Shown here piece by piece: positions 40,021-52,605 of a stretch of DNA of 64,000 nucleotides; the stretch's first letter is position 1, and each line of letters starts with the position of its first letter. The translations under genes were made by a program, and so were the position numbers. The notes below the pieces were generated by a model that made no database searches, was not told the DNA's origin, and saw nothing but the letters and a program-made list of their open reading frames with translations. Source of the DNA: Glandiceps talaboti (Eukaryota; Hemichordata; Enteropneusta; Spengelidae). The DNA is taken from the NCBI RefSeq assembly GCF_964340395.1, contig NC_135558.1, forward strand, positions 17,660,771 to 17,724,770, in the 5' to 3' direction.

Positions 40021-43000
40021 ACGTTGTCCTCTCAACTAATTTAAGCTGGGAATGAGTCATATTCAGGGCATCGTCAAAAAGGCTTACAAACTAGTTGATT
40101 TGATAAAGCGTACCTGCACGTTGGCATCCAGCCTCGATTACGAGCGAAGTTGAAAAATGTCAAGTTTGACCGAGTTAGATTCAAACAATTCATGACAAAG
40201 GTTGGACATTGATCTGTATGAACATTGTTTGCAAAGCTATACGAAGCAAATAGACAGATAGTTGTGTTGAAGCGATATGGGGAGACATCTTGATTAGTCT
40301 GGTTCCTCTATAGTACTAGTATCTTTACCATTTACACCTCCCACACAGTATAGTCAAAGTCATTACTCTAGAAGTCCTGAGATGCATGAGATGCAATTTA
40401 AAATTAATCCACAGCCATCCACACATTCATTAACATCATGTCTTTGTTAATCAGTCTCAAAATTCTAACCAATAACACAGTCCCTCATAAAGTTAGAGTT
40501 TATTGGGGCAGTTATGTAATGTCCAAATATGGTATATTTGTCAGCTCAGGATGTTACTTATACACTGTTTACGTCATTATTACAGTTGGGTTCACTGTTT
40601 GGATGAACCAACTTTTTTTGCTGATTGAGGGACTTTGTCCAGACATGGTTTAGTTAGAAACCATGTAGACTGTCTAGAGTCGTTCGTGCCTTTTTGCTAC
40701 GTTTTACTTAAAACTAAAGTCGTCGCCACTCTCTGATCCGGAGCAATCAATATGCTTCACATAAATTGCACTTTGGGGAAATAGTTGAAAGTTCCGTAAT
40801 GGTAATATTCATAGATAGTATATAAATTTAAAGAAGTTATATTAATTTACCTAAATTGTTCTACTCTTCAGTATGAAGAGGTTAATACGCATCATTATTA
40901 TAGAGTAATCACATGTCAGTATCAACAATAATGAATGTTTGGCAGTTGCATTACTCCCAAAGGGTTGAAACTGATCCCTAGGAAATATGAGGACTGAGTA
41001 TATTTGTTATGGCCTAAAAATGATATAATTTGACTTCCGATGAATAAAGAAATCCGCCTCTCTCGAACAAACATGCTTAGACCCCATATTATTTACCAGG
41101 CGCAACTGACACCAAAATGAACAGAAAGGCTGTAATTCCGACAGTTTCTGAGTTGTATCTTGTCGTTTTGTCGCTAGATTGTCGTTAGATTGTGTGAGAA
41201 ACTCGCCTGTTGCCGAGTCACATCGCGTGTCCCTATCTTGAGATATGATAGTGAACTGTTGTATAGTTACACGATCTACCTGCTGGGTTCAGAGGTCACA
41301 GTAACAATGGTTCACATTTTTAACCTAAATGACCTACTTGTTAGGTTGACGTTAAGAAAGGTTGGTGCACTTACGACGCCATTTATTTTGTAAGGTGGAA
41401 CTCCATTCATTGTCAAAACCACACTTTTAAAACATTCTCCTAATATGTATTCTCTAATTTGACAATCCCTTGTCTGTCTTATAAAGTAAGTAGTCGGCCT
41501 GATGCGAACCGTAAACGACATAAATGATCATTATTAATGTTAATAGATAGTTTTTCTGAGCACTCCTGCACGAAGACTGACTACGGTCAACCTGTGGGTC
41601 AAACCCATGGGTCAAACTTAAGATCAAACGTGAATCACCGTGTAGTTTTCTCAGTTATAACTTAACATAAAACAAAAACAACTTACTTGAATGTGATAAC
41701 CTGGTGTGTGCTTGCTACATGTAGTACACAGGAGGCTTGAAGGATCGCACGTGACATCCACGTGACTTGAACAATAGATCGTACAACGATGACCCTTCGG
41801 TGAGTAATTCACGTTTTTAAACGTTTTCGTGCCATTTGCATTATATTATTATTATTCAATTCAGATGATCAATATTTTTTTTTGGCCATTACTACGATCA
41901 TCCAATGTCATAATTATGCTTCTAGTTACCTTCCGTAAGGAAGCAATGTTATACTTTTGTCCGTCCGTCTGTCTGTCTGTCTGTCTGTATGTCTGTCTGT
42001 CTGTCTGTCTGTCTGTGTTTGTGTGTGTGTATATGTGTCTGTGTCTGCGTGTGCCTCTCTCTTTCTTGCTATCCCCTGTGGTTTTATCTAAATTTTGGGG
42101 CGGTTAAAAGTCTACCCTTTGTGATACCTGTGCAAGCTGAAAAGTATACAATTTCTTGTACTTTGTGAGTAACAAAAATGCCCCTTTTTAGAGGACCCTC
42201 CATGTATGGTCGTCAATGGGAGTTGCACCCCACCTCCTGGAGGGGAGTTGCATTCATAATATGAATACAACACGAAACAACTTGTCTCACTCGATACAAA
42301 TATGTACATCTATGGTCATATCATCAGTATTAATTACAGCTATGAACGATTTATAAGAGCCTATCAAATGCCATAAATATACTTTATTATCGACTAATCA
42401 TAATTCGAGATAAGAGATGACATGTTACAATTTTCAAGAAATAATCCTATTGTGGAACGCCACTCCAGGAAATAAAGAATATGTATTAGATGAACAATAT
42501 ACATTAACGACTTTATCTGGAGGAAATAAGCCCTTAGGAGTAATGAATATACATTGTTCATCTAATTAATCTCTGTTTAGACCCATGAGGCAACACTAAG
42601 CCACTGAAAGAACAATAGAGGTGAACGCCTTTCCATTTGGTAAATTTTGGCAGTTGATCGAATTTATGTGATGTACAATCATGAAATGACTCTTCAGAAC
42701 CCAGTTTATAAAACTACCCGTGTTTCCCTGCGTGACGTCTCCCTTTAAATACCTCGTTATCTAACTCACATTGGTTTGAATGTATATAATCTGCATCACT
42801 GGGCTTACTCTGAATATTGTTAAAATACCAATAATTAGACATTGTACATATTAATCAGTCGTGTTTTAAGAATCAAAGCAACCGTTATATATATTTTACC
42901 AAAGTCTAGTCATCCGATGCTAAGCATGTAGTTATGGTTAAATATCTGTAACTGAACTTTAAGTTGTGAGTCACCAAATGTAAGCTTTCTGATGCAGGTT

Positions 43001-44605
43001 ACACTGTTATTGATTCGTATATTATTGGACTTGATATTAAGGACATACACGTTTGAGAATTCTCGGGTTTATTTTCAGTCTCTCATTCCTTTGAAAAATA
43101 GAGATATTTATAAATTAAATATTAAAAGAAAGAGTCTAGAATAATTTGTAATTCATGCCTCCTGTATTTATGACCATAACATTTTATGTAACTCTTCAAA
43201 AATAATATTGTAAATTATTGCCCGCACTTTTGCAAGCGCACACTATCCACTATTGCATTTGCAGTGGAATGCAATACCGAAAACATTATTACATGTATGT
43301 ATTCAAACAATATGGTAATGAGTGCACGATCTTTCCTTGTACACGAGATCACGTGCTCGCATATAGAATGATTTTATGGAATTTTGCTGTTTCGGTTATA
43401 CAATGTAAAACCAAAATATCACTTACATAGCAAGGGGTAATGAATACTAATTGGCTATCTTTATCAGTGACGTATGATTAATTCATTACTGATGTTAATC
43501 AGCTATCTTGTAGACATTCCATACATTATACTTATATGATAAAACAATGAATATTACATCCAGGTGTAGGATTAATTAATAATCATAATCCATTTCATAA
43601 AGGTACACTTTTACTGAGGATCTCTTATGTTATACAAAGTACATTGTCACCACCACGTGCACTATTTCTTTGGCATGTAGAATGAGTGGTACATTTATAT
43701 TGAATTCGTAATGATGGACTCTCTTACCTCACAAGGTAATGTCACGACGATTTTTTTAATGACAGGGAAATATTGTCCCGATTGCTAGTGGTCATTTCCT
43801 TCGTGTCACTTTACCAAACAGGTGATGGTAAGTAAAAACTGCGCAGAATATTAACATGGTCATTGAATAAGAGCGTGATTTGATATTTTAACGATGGTTG
43901 AGATTTCAAATTTACTAAATTCAGTCGAAATTAGTTGACTGTCTTCCAAGAAATGTTACATATACTTTATAAGAAGTGGACGTTTGTGCACAATAAACTA
44001 AAGTGGGGGGGGGGGTGAAGGCCTTAGATATAGATGCCATTTGCCACTAACCTAGCTATCAAGTGGTCCACATGCTTTGTGGTCCATTGGTGTTACTATA
44101 TCACATGCGGGGAGTAGCTCTCATTTCATCTCAAAACAACAAAACCTTTGAACATTCAAATGTTACACCGTATGTCACTTTGTACTTTAACCCTGTTTTT
44201 GTCATTTCACTTGTTGATAGGGACAATTGTACAACAAAGATTCCATCGTACGGATAGGGTTTTATCTCCATTAAATAGATCCGGCCATTTATTAGGCCAA
44301 AAATTGAAATGAAAAGTGATACAAGAATGGAATTTGCAGAACCTCATCATACTGGAAATATTCGGAGTATTCTTGCTGAATTGTATTCAGTGAGTAGGTG
44401 TGGGTATTTCCAGATGGAGTAATTGGGACATGACCTATTTATGTCACAGACATAACTGGCAGGGGTAAATAGTATCTGAAGGACAAGGTAAAACCGAGTA
44501 ACATAATGAATGGATCAGGTCAGACGTCAAGAACCCACACGCAATGCAGAGGATACACAGGACATACTTCAAAACTGTATTTTATTATTCAAGCACTGTT
44601 GGAAA
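40021..44605. other. No gene recognised
   Basis: AT-rich, no open frame above about 92 codons. Contains (CTGT)n at 41961-42014 and a short imperfect palindrome at about 42485-42567 around TTAGATGAACAATATACATT. Distal promoter elements of copy 5 or copy 4 cannot be excluded. Confidence 0.5.
41961..42014. repeat. (CTGT)n microsatellite
   Basis: About 54 bp of CTGT with one ATGT variant, followed by GT-rich sequence. Confidence 0.9.
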
Positions 44606-45830
44606 GCTTATTAAACAGAGCGAAAAACAAAATGTGTGTTGACCAGTAATATAGGAACAGTTGACAAAAAGGCGTACTAACTACTAAAGTTTTAAATCCT
44701 TCACCCCATCTTGAATAGAATCAACGAAATGTTCAATCTAGGGGTGCCCTTGAAATGTCCTTCAGTTGAACATTAGTCGTGCTCTATATATATTCAATGG
44801 ATACAAACATGTGATCCATTCATTAAGTTGCTTGAATTGGTTTAAACCTGTCCTTCAGATACTATTGAATCCTGCCAAGTACGTTTGTGACATAAATAGG
44901 CCATGTCTCAATTACCCCATCTGTCGCTACCCACAATTACCCACTGAATACCATTGGGGCCTTCGCACCTATCATTCACATAAAACCTACACATATCCTT
45001 TACACACATCTGACTACGTCTACAAGACGACCTACAGAAGAAGTTCAGATTAAGGTACGTATCTCAAAAGTATATTCTTACATGAAATTGTCTGTAGTTT
45101 CTAAAATTAGGTAAATATCTATATAAAAAAAAGATAAGGTAAAATTTTGTATATCGCCAAAATCCAAAATGCAGTTGTTCAGAGGCGTTTCACAGTGCAT
45201 ACAAATGAAAAAAAAAACTTCAGCTTATTAAACCAAGCACAGAGAGAAAAACAAAATGTGTGTTGACCAGTAATATAGGAACAGTTGACAAAAAGGCGTA
45301 CTAACTACTACAGTTTTAAATCCTTCACCCCATCTTGAATAGAATCGACGAAATGTTCAATCTAGGGGTGCCCTTGAAATGTCCTTCAGTTGAACATTAG
45401 TCGTGCTCTATATATATTCAATGGATACAAACATGTGACCCATTCATTAAGTTGCTTGAATTGGTTTAAACCTGTCCTTAAGATACTATAGAATCGTGCC
45501 AAGTACGTTTGTGACATAAATAGGACATGTCTCAATTACCCCATCTGTCGCTACCCACAATTACCCACTGAATACCATTGGGGCCTTCGCAGCTATCATT
45601 CACATAAAACCTACACATATCGTTCACACGCATCTGACTACGTCTGCAAGACGACCTACAGAAGAAGTTCAGATTAAGGTACGTATCTCAAAAGTATATT
45701 CTTACCTGAAATTGTCTGTAGTTTCTAAAATTACGTAAATATCTGCAGATAAGGTAAAATTTTGTATATCGCCAAAATTCAAAATGCAGTTGCTCAGAGG
45801 CATTTCACAATGTATAAAAATGAAGTAAAA
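44606..45830 (+). repeat. Tandem duplication, about 620 bp, two units
   Basis: Unit 1 starts at 44606 (GCTTATTAAACAGAGCG) and unit 2 at about 45223; AAAAACAAAATGTGTGTTG recurs at 44623 and 45247, an offset of 624. The two are almost identical for most of their length. Both hold GATTAAGGTACGTATC, a good 5' splice-site match, at 45049 and 45673. A 95-codon frame in unit 1 (44766-45053) is broken in unit 2, so coding is unlikely. Confidence 0.9.
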
Positions 45831-46700
45831 AAAACATGTCTTTGAAAAACACATGTACAAACAAAACAGGTCACGTGATTATTCTACTATAAAAACTGTA
45901 TGGAATATGGAATGTAAAATTAAAAAGATAAAACTAGAACAATTACTTAAGCGAGTATTAAGAGTATAAATAATGATGTAAAACTAAAACAATGATCAAA
46001 AGTCCAAAGTGTATCTGTTTCAGATCACATTTTGGCCACATAAATATTATTTGATATGTTTTCCATTAGGGGTCATATCAATAAAAAATATCATAAATTA
46101 TATTGCTCTGCCTGTTTGCTATCAACGAGTGAGCCCATTCATATATTTAGTACCAAGTTAAATCAATATAACAGCAACGTCGATGACTGTCTCAGAAAAG
46201 AAACCACAATAATCAATGCTGGTATCAAAGTAAGACCATTTTCGACTTGCTTCACGAAAGCTGTCTCAAAGCATATATAAAAACAGATATGCAAATAACC
46301 AGCGAATTATATCTTGTCACACTTGCTGAACACTAATGTTCAACTAACTACGCACTACATCAAGTTACACTCGTACCGGATCACACGAGCACAAAGGAAT
46401 AGTCCAACAGACTTATAGATGTATGGTTCGCCAGGTACCTCTTCAAACGAGAATGGCCTCTCTTTAACAGAACTGAACTGATAAGGTTCAATAGTGCTAT
46501 AGGAATGGTGCAGTGTCTGTCCGTGTGTGTGGGGGGGGAGGAGTGGGTGTGTATGTGTGTGTGACAAACTCAAAAATCGCCGCACCGATTGCATGGCATT
46601 TGGTGGGGACATTACTTTTGGTGTCTGGTTAGAAAATTGTTCAAAGCAAAACGATTGCATTCACAGGGATGTGATTTGGTCAAAATATTTAAAGGAAATA
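45831..46700. other. No gene recognised
   Basis: AT-rich, no credible coding potential. From about 46565 the sequence (ATCGCCGCACCGATTGCATGG) looks like the start of interspersed repeat DNA that continues into the fold-back element. Confidence 0.5.
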
Positions 46701-48369
46701 AAAGCGCCAATGGCGTTGTAGCACAACGGTTGACTGTACACTTTAATTTCTGTAATGATCATATGTGGTCCTGTTGCTAGCCATATTTGCATACATTCTT
46801 TGAAGATTTATCCCCATGCCTTCCCATCCATTGTGTTGTATCTGCAACATACACCATCATTTAATGTATGGTCTTATTGGTCTCAGTTTGGGTATGGTCT
46901 TATTGTTAGACAATTTTGTAATACTCATTCATTTACCTTCCCGTCACCTGTGTTATTTCAGCATTATATGTCATTGTACCTGTTGCTATGGGCGTGGTGC
47001 TGTTGCTGAGGGAATTTACATATTTTAATATGTTTAATCAATTGCCTACCCATCCCTGTTGTTATAATTGTAAAAAAAACATTTGACTGTTGCTAAGGGC
47101 GTGGTCATGGTTGCTAGGGCCAATTACATAAGTATGGCACACTTACAATTTGCACACTAACAGTAACACTTTCAGAATCATAACCAATTCCATCCCCAGT
47201 AGTTTGAGAGGTAAAGCTCAATACCAAAACCACTCTCGTCATCTACAAGACTGACAGACACTCAGACAGACAGACAGACAGACCGACAGACAGACAGACA
47301 GATGGGCATTTTACCTTGAACCAACCTGCAGTTCTATGTTAAAGTTAGGTAGACAATGTTTCCAATCAACCTCAGGGAGAGATTAATTCTAGTGCCATTC
47401 ACACACACTTGTTACATTATGTCAACTACCCCATAAAATCTGTAATGGTTTAATGAGATCAATAAAAGAATAACTTCTATACTCATCTGGCCTAAATATT
47501 TCTACAGACATTTCACAAAATAAATCATGGTTTTTTAGCCCTAATTTGCATATCGCTCAAGGGTTATCATGTAATCAATATCACATGATTTATACATCCC
47601 CAGAAACATCCCTGTGAAATTTCAGTCAAGTACCTTTTGAATTATAGACATTTGACCAAAAAGACAAATGTTGGCCCTAATTTGCATATCACTGGGGGTC
47701 ATCGTGTCATGAACATTTCTTAAACTAAACGATCCCAAAACCAGTCCTGTCAAATTTCAGGCCAATCTGCCCAGTAGTTTAGGAGTTTAAGTTTTTTGAC
47801 CAAAAGTCACACTGTTTGACCCAAATCACCCACCGGTGATAAGATCATTTTGATTTGAACAAAACTAGACACCCAAGTTTAATATACCCACCAAATATCA
47901 TGGCAATAGGTCCAGTGAGACAGACATACACTTAGCGATGTCTATAAGATTACTGAATCTTATCAGTTTAGTTGTGCTAAAACCACTGAGCAGATTGGTC
48001 TGAAATTTAGTGGAAATGTTCTTAGGGGTGTGTAATTAAGATTTGTTCATGGCATGATGATCCCATTAGTGATATGCAAATTTGGGCTAAAAATGTGTCT
48101 TTTTGGTCAAGAATCTTTAATTTCAAAACCACTGAGCAGATTGGGCCAGGGAATGTATAGCGGAAGAAATATTAAGCATATAATGGATGTCGTTAGGAAA
48201 TTAATCGAAGCAAAATGATTGCACAATAGATGGACAATTAAGAGTGAACAAAATGTGATTTTGGTAAAAATTCTTTTAAAAATTTCAAACAGGAAAAAAA
48301 ATCAAACTCTAAAACTACCTTTGGCTGTGTTTTAGTCAGAGATATGTAGATAAAGGAGTAATGACGACA

Positions 48370-50870
48370 TGACAACTCATTATTGGTGGAGACTTCAACC
48401 TCCCACACATAAACTGGGAGAACAAATCTGTAAACGCCAGAGCCACCCAGTCAAACCAGCATCACGAATTAATCGAACTCCTAAATGAACACGGACTTGA
48501 ACAGATTCAACACAATCCAAGCAGACTGAACAATATACTAGACCTCTACATTACAAACAATGCAAGTCTCGTTAAAGCATGTGACACAGTACCGGGGATC
48601 TCTGACCACCACATAATAATGTTGGGTTCTTATATAGCCCAACATGGTGATAATAGACTCGGATATTAAACCATCGTACCATAAACCTCACAGAAGAAGA
48701 GTGTACTTATACAAGAAAACAGATATAGACCAGGTCAAACAAGACATATCATCCCTCAGTCATGAAGTACGGAAAATGGATACAACCTCGGTAGAAATTA
48801 AATGGACCAAATTAAAAAATGGTATAAAAAAAGGTTATGAACAAGGACATCCCATCTAAGTTAACATCAAAACAGCACAACTTACCTTGGATCACAGGAA
48901 AGCTAAGGAAGCAGATTAAACGGAAACATATTCTCCTCAAACGTGCTAAAACATCAAACTCACAGGACAACTGGGACAATTACAGAGAACACAAACGACG
49001 AACACAGAAGAACATAAGACACGCACATTGGCAACACGTTAACAACATCATGAAGAAATCAATGGAAAAGGGTAACAACAAATGCTTTTGGAAGTACATC
49101 AAAGCTAAAAGGAAGGATAACATCGGGATAGCCGGCATCAAGGAACGAGGGATTTTACATCAGGACAACAAAGTAAAAGCCAACTTACTAAATAAACAGT
49201 TTAAATCAGTCTTCACCAAAGAAAACCCAGACGAGCCAATGCCAACTATGCCACAGAAAAACTACCCATCTATCACTGACATCAATATCAGTGTAGAAGG
49301 TGTAGAGAAGCTACTAAGAAATGTAAACATTGGCAAAGCATGTGGCCCAGACAATATACCAAACTTCATTCTTAAAACCTGTGCTTCAGAATTAGCACCA
49401 GCTATCACTGAAATATTCCAGCTCAGCCTTGATACCGGGACATTGCCAGAGGATTGGAGAAATGCGAATATCTCCCCTGTCTTTAAAAAGGGAAACAGAC
49501 ACATTGCAAGTAATTACAGACCCATCTCGCTGACATGTGTATGTTGCAAATTACTTGAACACATCATCTGTCGACACATACTAGATTATATAGAGCTCCA
49601 AGGAATTCTCTCACCCTTGCAACACGGTTTCCGTAGTGGCCATTCATGTGAAAGTCAATTAGTAACCACCATGCATGATATTATATCAACTTTCGATAAA
49701 AAAAATACAGACAGACCTTGCAATATTAGATTTTAGCAAGGCTTTTGACACAGTACCTCACCGAAAACTGTTACACAAATTAGACAATTACGGAATAAGG
49801 GGCAACATACACCAATGGATCTCCTCATTCTTAACAAACCGAACACAGCAAGTCGTCATTGAGGGCCAAACATCAAACTCTTGCACTGTAGATTCCGGCG
49901 TGCCACAGGGGACTGTTCTTGGACCGCTCTTGTTCCTATGCCACATAAATGACCTCCCACAATGTGTATCATCGCAAGTTAGACTCTTTGCAGATGACTG
50001 CCTACTCTATAGATCCATTATATCATCTGATGACCAGCTAAAACTCCAACAGGAGCTCAAAGTTCTTGAAAACTGGGCAGAAACATGGGGAATGAGGTTC
50101 AACACAACTAAATGCTACCTGATGACCATAAGTCGGAGTAAATCTCCACTTACACACAATTACTCTCTGAACAATCATGAACTGGAAAATGTCACTGAAA
50201 ATCCCTACTTAGGTATCACAATTAGTAAAAACCTTAAATGGACCATATCAACAAAGTCAGCAGTAAGGCATCATCAACACTTGGTTTCATCAGGAGGAAT
50301 CTTCGCCATTGTAACTCAACCATAAAGCAAACAGCATATACATCTCTTGTTCGTTCAATCATGGACTATGCCTCTGTAGTATGGGACCCCTATCTCATCA
50401 AGGATATCACCAAACTGGAAAACATACAAAGACGTGCTGCACGTTTCATCAATAATGACTATAGAAGGGAAAGCAGTGTCACCACCATGTTAAAGGAACT
50501 TAAATGGAAATGTGCGAAGAAGAGAACAACGACTTCAGCTCATGTTTAGAATCATAAATGACCTAGTTGCAATCCCTGCTGAAACCCATGTAAAATTCAA
50601 CCCTCGTACATCCAGGAAATCACATTCAAAAACTTTACTGATAAAAGCATGTAAAACAGACACTTTCAAACATTCCTTCATCCCACGAACTATTATTGAC
50701 TGGAATCACTTACCTGGTAACATTGTAACTTGCACAAATTTGGATCAATTTAAATCTGGTTTATCAGAAATACCAACTCATTATGACTAGAGACTGCGCA
50801 CCTGCAGGATTACTGCTCAAATTTTTGAGTTACTCTGCACTATTATACAGATACAGATACAGATACAGAT
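48370..50870 (+). mobile_element. 5'-truncated, decayed CR1/Jockey-like LINE
   Basis: Starts within the endonuclease (GGDFNLPHINWEN at about 48391) and keeps SDHH, followed by reverse transcriptase parts in three frames: 48837-49736 (GKACGPDNIPNF, FKKGNRHIASNYRPISL), 49675-50325 (ILDFSKAFDTVPHRK, GVPQGTVLGPLLF, LFADD) and 50238-50790 (C-terminal tail). At least three frameshifts, so it is inactive. The 3' end has an ACAGAT repeat (about 50848-50870), typical of CR1-like tails. Older than the LINE at 31-36 kb. Confidence 0.85.
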
Positions 50871-51149
50871 CCCATCGGTGATATGCAAATTAGGTGAAAA
50901 GATCTCAACCTATATCTCGAAAAAGGCTGAAATATTGCGGAATGTTTCTGAAGGTGCTATTATGCAGATATTGTTCCACATTTTTGTCATAGCTGACCCT
51001 AGCAATCATGGCGATACCCTTGGTAAAAGCAAATTTCTGTAAATTATGTAAACACAACAAAATTTCTGTAAATTATGTAAACACAACAAAATTGTTGGGC
51101 GGGCCCAACAGTCAAATCTTTTTTTAAATGTATGCAAATATGTCTAGCA

Positions 51150-51720
51150 TCAAGACAGCGCCCATAGAATTGTCAAATGATGATGAATATTGCAATGGTA
51201 AAATCAGGGGTGGTTAGGAATAAACATTCAAAGATGTATACATATATGCCTGGCAAAAAAGGCCATGACTTCAGAAAGTCGTGTATTGACGTGTATTGCA
51301 TTAAGAAAACATATTTAGATGGACTCACATATGCACAAACATTTAAGAATTGATCCACTGTTTACCTAGCAAGAAACATGCCCATAGCAACAAGTAAATG
51401 GTATGTGTATTGCAAAAATGACAACAGGGTTGGTTAGGCGAGTGGATAAATGTCGGAAAATATGAATACATAACATTTTTTGTATACCCAGAAATAAGCC
51501 ACGCCCAGAGCAATAACCAAATGATGGTGCATATAGCAAGTATAACAACATGGTTAGTTTAATAGGCAACTATTTTCTTAATATTCGAAAAATGACATAT
51601 AGTCACTCAGCAACTAAAACTGCACATAGTTACATTAAAGTGATCGTGCATATTGCATGGTAACAACGAGGGTGGATTAGCATGTGGATAAACATTCTTT
51701 AAAATCATCACAAACTGTAC
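51150..51720. repeat. About four diverged direct repeats in the right fold-back arm
   Basis: Units share the order GCCCAYAGCAAY ... GGTRNATATTGCA ... ACAACARGGTTGG ... GTGGATAAA, at roughly 51150, 51378, 51505 and 51610. Unit length 100-220 bp. Confidence 0.55.
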
Positions 51721-51749
51721 AGTTGCACTACAACGCGCGCTGTTTGTTA

Positions 51750-52567
51750 AAATAACATGTCATTGTGCTGGATTTGTATACTTCCATAATTGGGTTCATA
51801 GTAAATAATATTAATTTACCGAGGCTATCTGCCCTGAACCGAATCGAAATGCATCCTCTGCCATTATTTACACTGTGCTGAACTTGTGATCTGCCATAAT
51901 ATGAATTAGACAACAATGTAAAGCAGATAACAAAATTTCAAAAGCTTACTTTGTTTTGTAACAATAAACCCGGAAAGGTTTTATGACCTAAATTGACCTC
52001 AAGATATGTATTGTAGTTCTCCAGTCAATGTTACCTGTTAACTAGATCAACTTTATTCTATAAACACTGAAAAAAATTCACTACTATGGTTGTCACAATG
52101 GGCATTCATTACAACATTGTGACCTAACTAACCGCACATGTCCTGTAGCTTATTGCTTATAATTTTAATGAATCATTTGTATAATCAAATGTTGTATTAT
52201 CCACCATAACTGATATTTTGCATTCCTAAAATGTGTGTACGACGTTCAACAAGGCTTGCTTATCGACCTTATGGAAGACTTCAGTTTACAACTAGTTAAT
52301 CATTTTCTAACACCAATCAACGCCAGTGCCCGTCTCTGTAATCCACCATGCTTGTATTATGGCAAGGGAAATAAACTATACTTTATTACCACATTACTCA
52401 TTATGGTCGATTGCATAAGTATTATTTTCGTGTTATATTTAACCTGTGGTCATCCTGACACCGATGACACGACTGTTACAACTAAAGAAACTTGGTAAAT
52501 CTTACAGGTTCACATTCATGTTGTCATGCATGCTAATACAGAAGCAAGTTTGTGGTATTTTTTTCAG
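51750..52567 (+). other. 5' region of copy 5, probable untranslated exon and leader intron
   Basis: A splice acceptor (TTTTTTTCAG) ends at 52567, 38 bases before the ATG. A candidate donor is the GTAAATCTT at about 52496. The leader exon cannot be fixed from sequence alone and shares no clear similarity with copies 2-4. Confidence 0.45.
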
Positions 52568-52605
52568 AGAAGCGATACATCATCTAAAGTTTACTATTCT
52601 AAAGG

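Larger units (their letters stand above)
46702..51746. mobile_element. Fold-back element with about 1.5-2 kb imperfect inverted arms, interrupted by a LINE
   Basis: Left end AAAGCGCCAATGGCGTTGTAGCACAACGGTTGACTGTAC pairs with right end GTACAGTTGCACTACAACGCGCGCTG read in reverse. Inside, the arms pair block by block: 46790-46865 with 51600-51710, and 47700-47780 (AAACCAGTCCTGTCAAATTT and following) with 47985-48060 (ACTGAGCAGATTGG and following). Each arm also has internal direct repeats of roughly 110-150 bp (GCCCATAGCAAC and TTTGCATATCACTGGG types). A (CAGA)n tract is at 47255-47300. No transposase seen, so it is non-autonomous. A LINE fragment (about 48370-50870) splits the right arm. Confidence 0.65.

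Noticed and set aside
44766-45053. 95-codon frame in the 620-bp duplication
   Set aside because: The second unit has a stop in the same frame (ATACTATAGAATC), so the protein is not maintained.
46355-46660. 101-codon minus-strand frame
   Set aside because: Built on a GT-rich tract and interspersed repeat sequence, with no recognisable domain.
46713-46740. tRNA-like GTTGTAGCACAACGGTT near the left fold-back end
   Set aside because: No cloverleaf or A/B box arrangement can be drawn; the segment pairs with the right arm of the fold-back element instead.
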